DNA of 7,217 bases. Origin: CAZAMT01 sp964486145. Lineage in GTDB: Bacteria; Bacteroidota; Bacteroidia; Bacteroidales; JAAAOM01. The DNA lies in the NCBI GenBank assembly GCA_964486145.1, contig CAZAMT010000212.1, forward strand, positions 1-7,217, given 5' to 3'. Under the pieces are notes generated by a model, which searched no databases, had not been told where the DNA came from, and worked only from the letters and a program-made list of their open reading frames with translations. Numbering within the stretch: position 1 is the first letter of the stretch; every line of letters starts with the position of its first letter. This document shows, piece after piece, positions 6,695 to 7,217 of this stretch. Made by a program: the position numbers and the translations under genes.

Positions 6695-7217
6695 TTAGGT
6701 TACCAGCTTAAACAGGTAAAAAATCCCGGCTCCGGCAAATGCCGCCCATACCGGCAATATATTCGTAAAGCCGGAAATACTGCTCCAAAAAGTGACCTGT
6801 ACAGCCATGATTAAAACAAGCAGTTGTGCAGTTTGCACCCGCCGGGGCGAAAGAGGTCTACCCGTAGCATCTCCTTTTGATTTTAGGCTTTTGCTTGAAA
6901 TAATGAAGGGTATGCCAAGAACAAGCAGAAGTAAGGATAATCCTGACGTAAAGTTGAAAGTGAACGCATGGTACCATGTAACATGTTTTAATAAAATACC
7001 AGTGGTTAAAGAACCAATGGCAGCAAATATCCACTGTTTCTGGTTTTTGGGTTCCATTTTGCTGTCAAGAACAAACAACAGGATTGTTGCCAGACCGTAA
7101 CCCCAGTTTCCCTGGTACATGAGCCAACTGCCAAGAAGTAAAACAATGATGGAGTCACTGATCCTTGAAGCCAACCCGGTGGTTCGATTGATGACTCTTG
7201 AGGCTAGTAAAAACCAA
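6695..7217 (-). CDS. Multi-pass membrane protein of unknown function, C-terminal part
   Basis: The frame is open right to the window edge, with 173 residues visible before the TAA stop. The true start lies outside the window. A TTG at 7174-7172 could be read as a start, but the 14 codons before it are also open and protein-like (W-F-L-L-A-S-R-V-I), and nothing marks the TTG as an initiation site. The visible part has about five or six hydrophobic segments, near 21-50 (one long or two short), 61-77, 91-107, 130-149 and 152-172. A basic, Ser/Lys/Arg-rich loop (about 108-127, S-S-K-S-L-K-S-K...S-P-R-R) is probably cytoplasmic. It also has aromatic loops (G-N-W-G-Y-G; T-W-Y-H). I recognise no family motif. 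It ends 139 bp before the GDPD gene, which probably has its own promoter, so a shared function is uncertain. Confidence 0.75.
   Translation of the reverse strand, partial: WFLLASRVINRTTGLASRISDSIIVLLLGSWLMYQGNWGYGLATILLFVLDSKMEPKNQKQWIFAAIGSLTTGILLKHVTWYHAFTFNFTSGLSLLLLVLGIPFIISSKSLKSKGDATGRPLSPRRVQTAQLLVLIMAVQVTFWSSISGFTNILPVWAAFAGAGIFYLFKLVT

Noticed and set aside
7172..7174. TTG as the start codon of the membrane protein
   Set aside because: The frame stays open through 14 more codons to the window edge, and those codons encode plausible protein. Nothing supports initiation at this TTG.

Overview
The window is AT-rich DNA from a member of the Bacteroidota (or a close sister group). The evidence is an adjacent SusC/RagA-type TonB-dependent transporter and SusD-type lipoprotein, A/T-rich leaders without Shine-Dalgarno sequences, and short TAnnTTTG-like promoter elements. 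The order cannot be fixed from this sequence alone. All five genes lie on the minus strand, so in transcription order the window reads from high to low coordinates.

Layout in transcription order: (1) 7217-6695, the C-terminal part of a multi-pass membrane protein of unknown function, cut by the window edge. (2) 6555-5707, an exported glycerophosphodiester phosphodiesterase (GDPD family). (3) 5532-4987, a small secreted protein of 181 residues that I do not recognise. (4) 4825-1607, a SusC-like outer-membrane transporter. (5) 1576-104, its SusD-like surface lipoprotein, 30 bp after susC. A strong rho-independent terminator at 7-44 closes the susC-susD unit. The gaps of 139, 174 and 161 bp upstream of genes 2, 3 and 4 suggest several transcription units rather than one tight operon. 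Each gap was read for promoters, hairpins and small genes.

How the genes may work together: SusC-SusD pairs capture and import oligomeric nutrients across the outer membrane, driven by TonB. There are no glycoside hydrolases, sulfatases or peptidases in the window. The only enzyme is an exported GDPD, which would release glycerol-3-phosphate or a similar phosphomonoester from a phosphodiester. This suggests, but does not prove, a nutrient locus aimed at glycerophosphodiesters, lipid head groups or teichoic-acid-like polymers rather than an ordinary polysaccharide utilization locus. The main unknowns are the 181-residue secreted protein between the GDPD and susC, and an 8-bp perfect inverted repeat upstream of susC that could be an operator. 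Nothing here is clearly a new system. The proposed substrate link rests on gene neighbourhood only.
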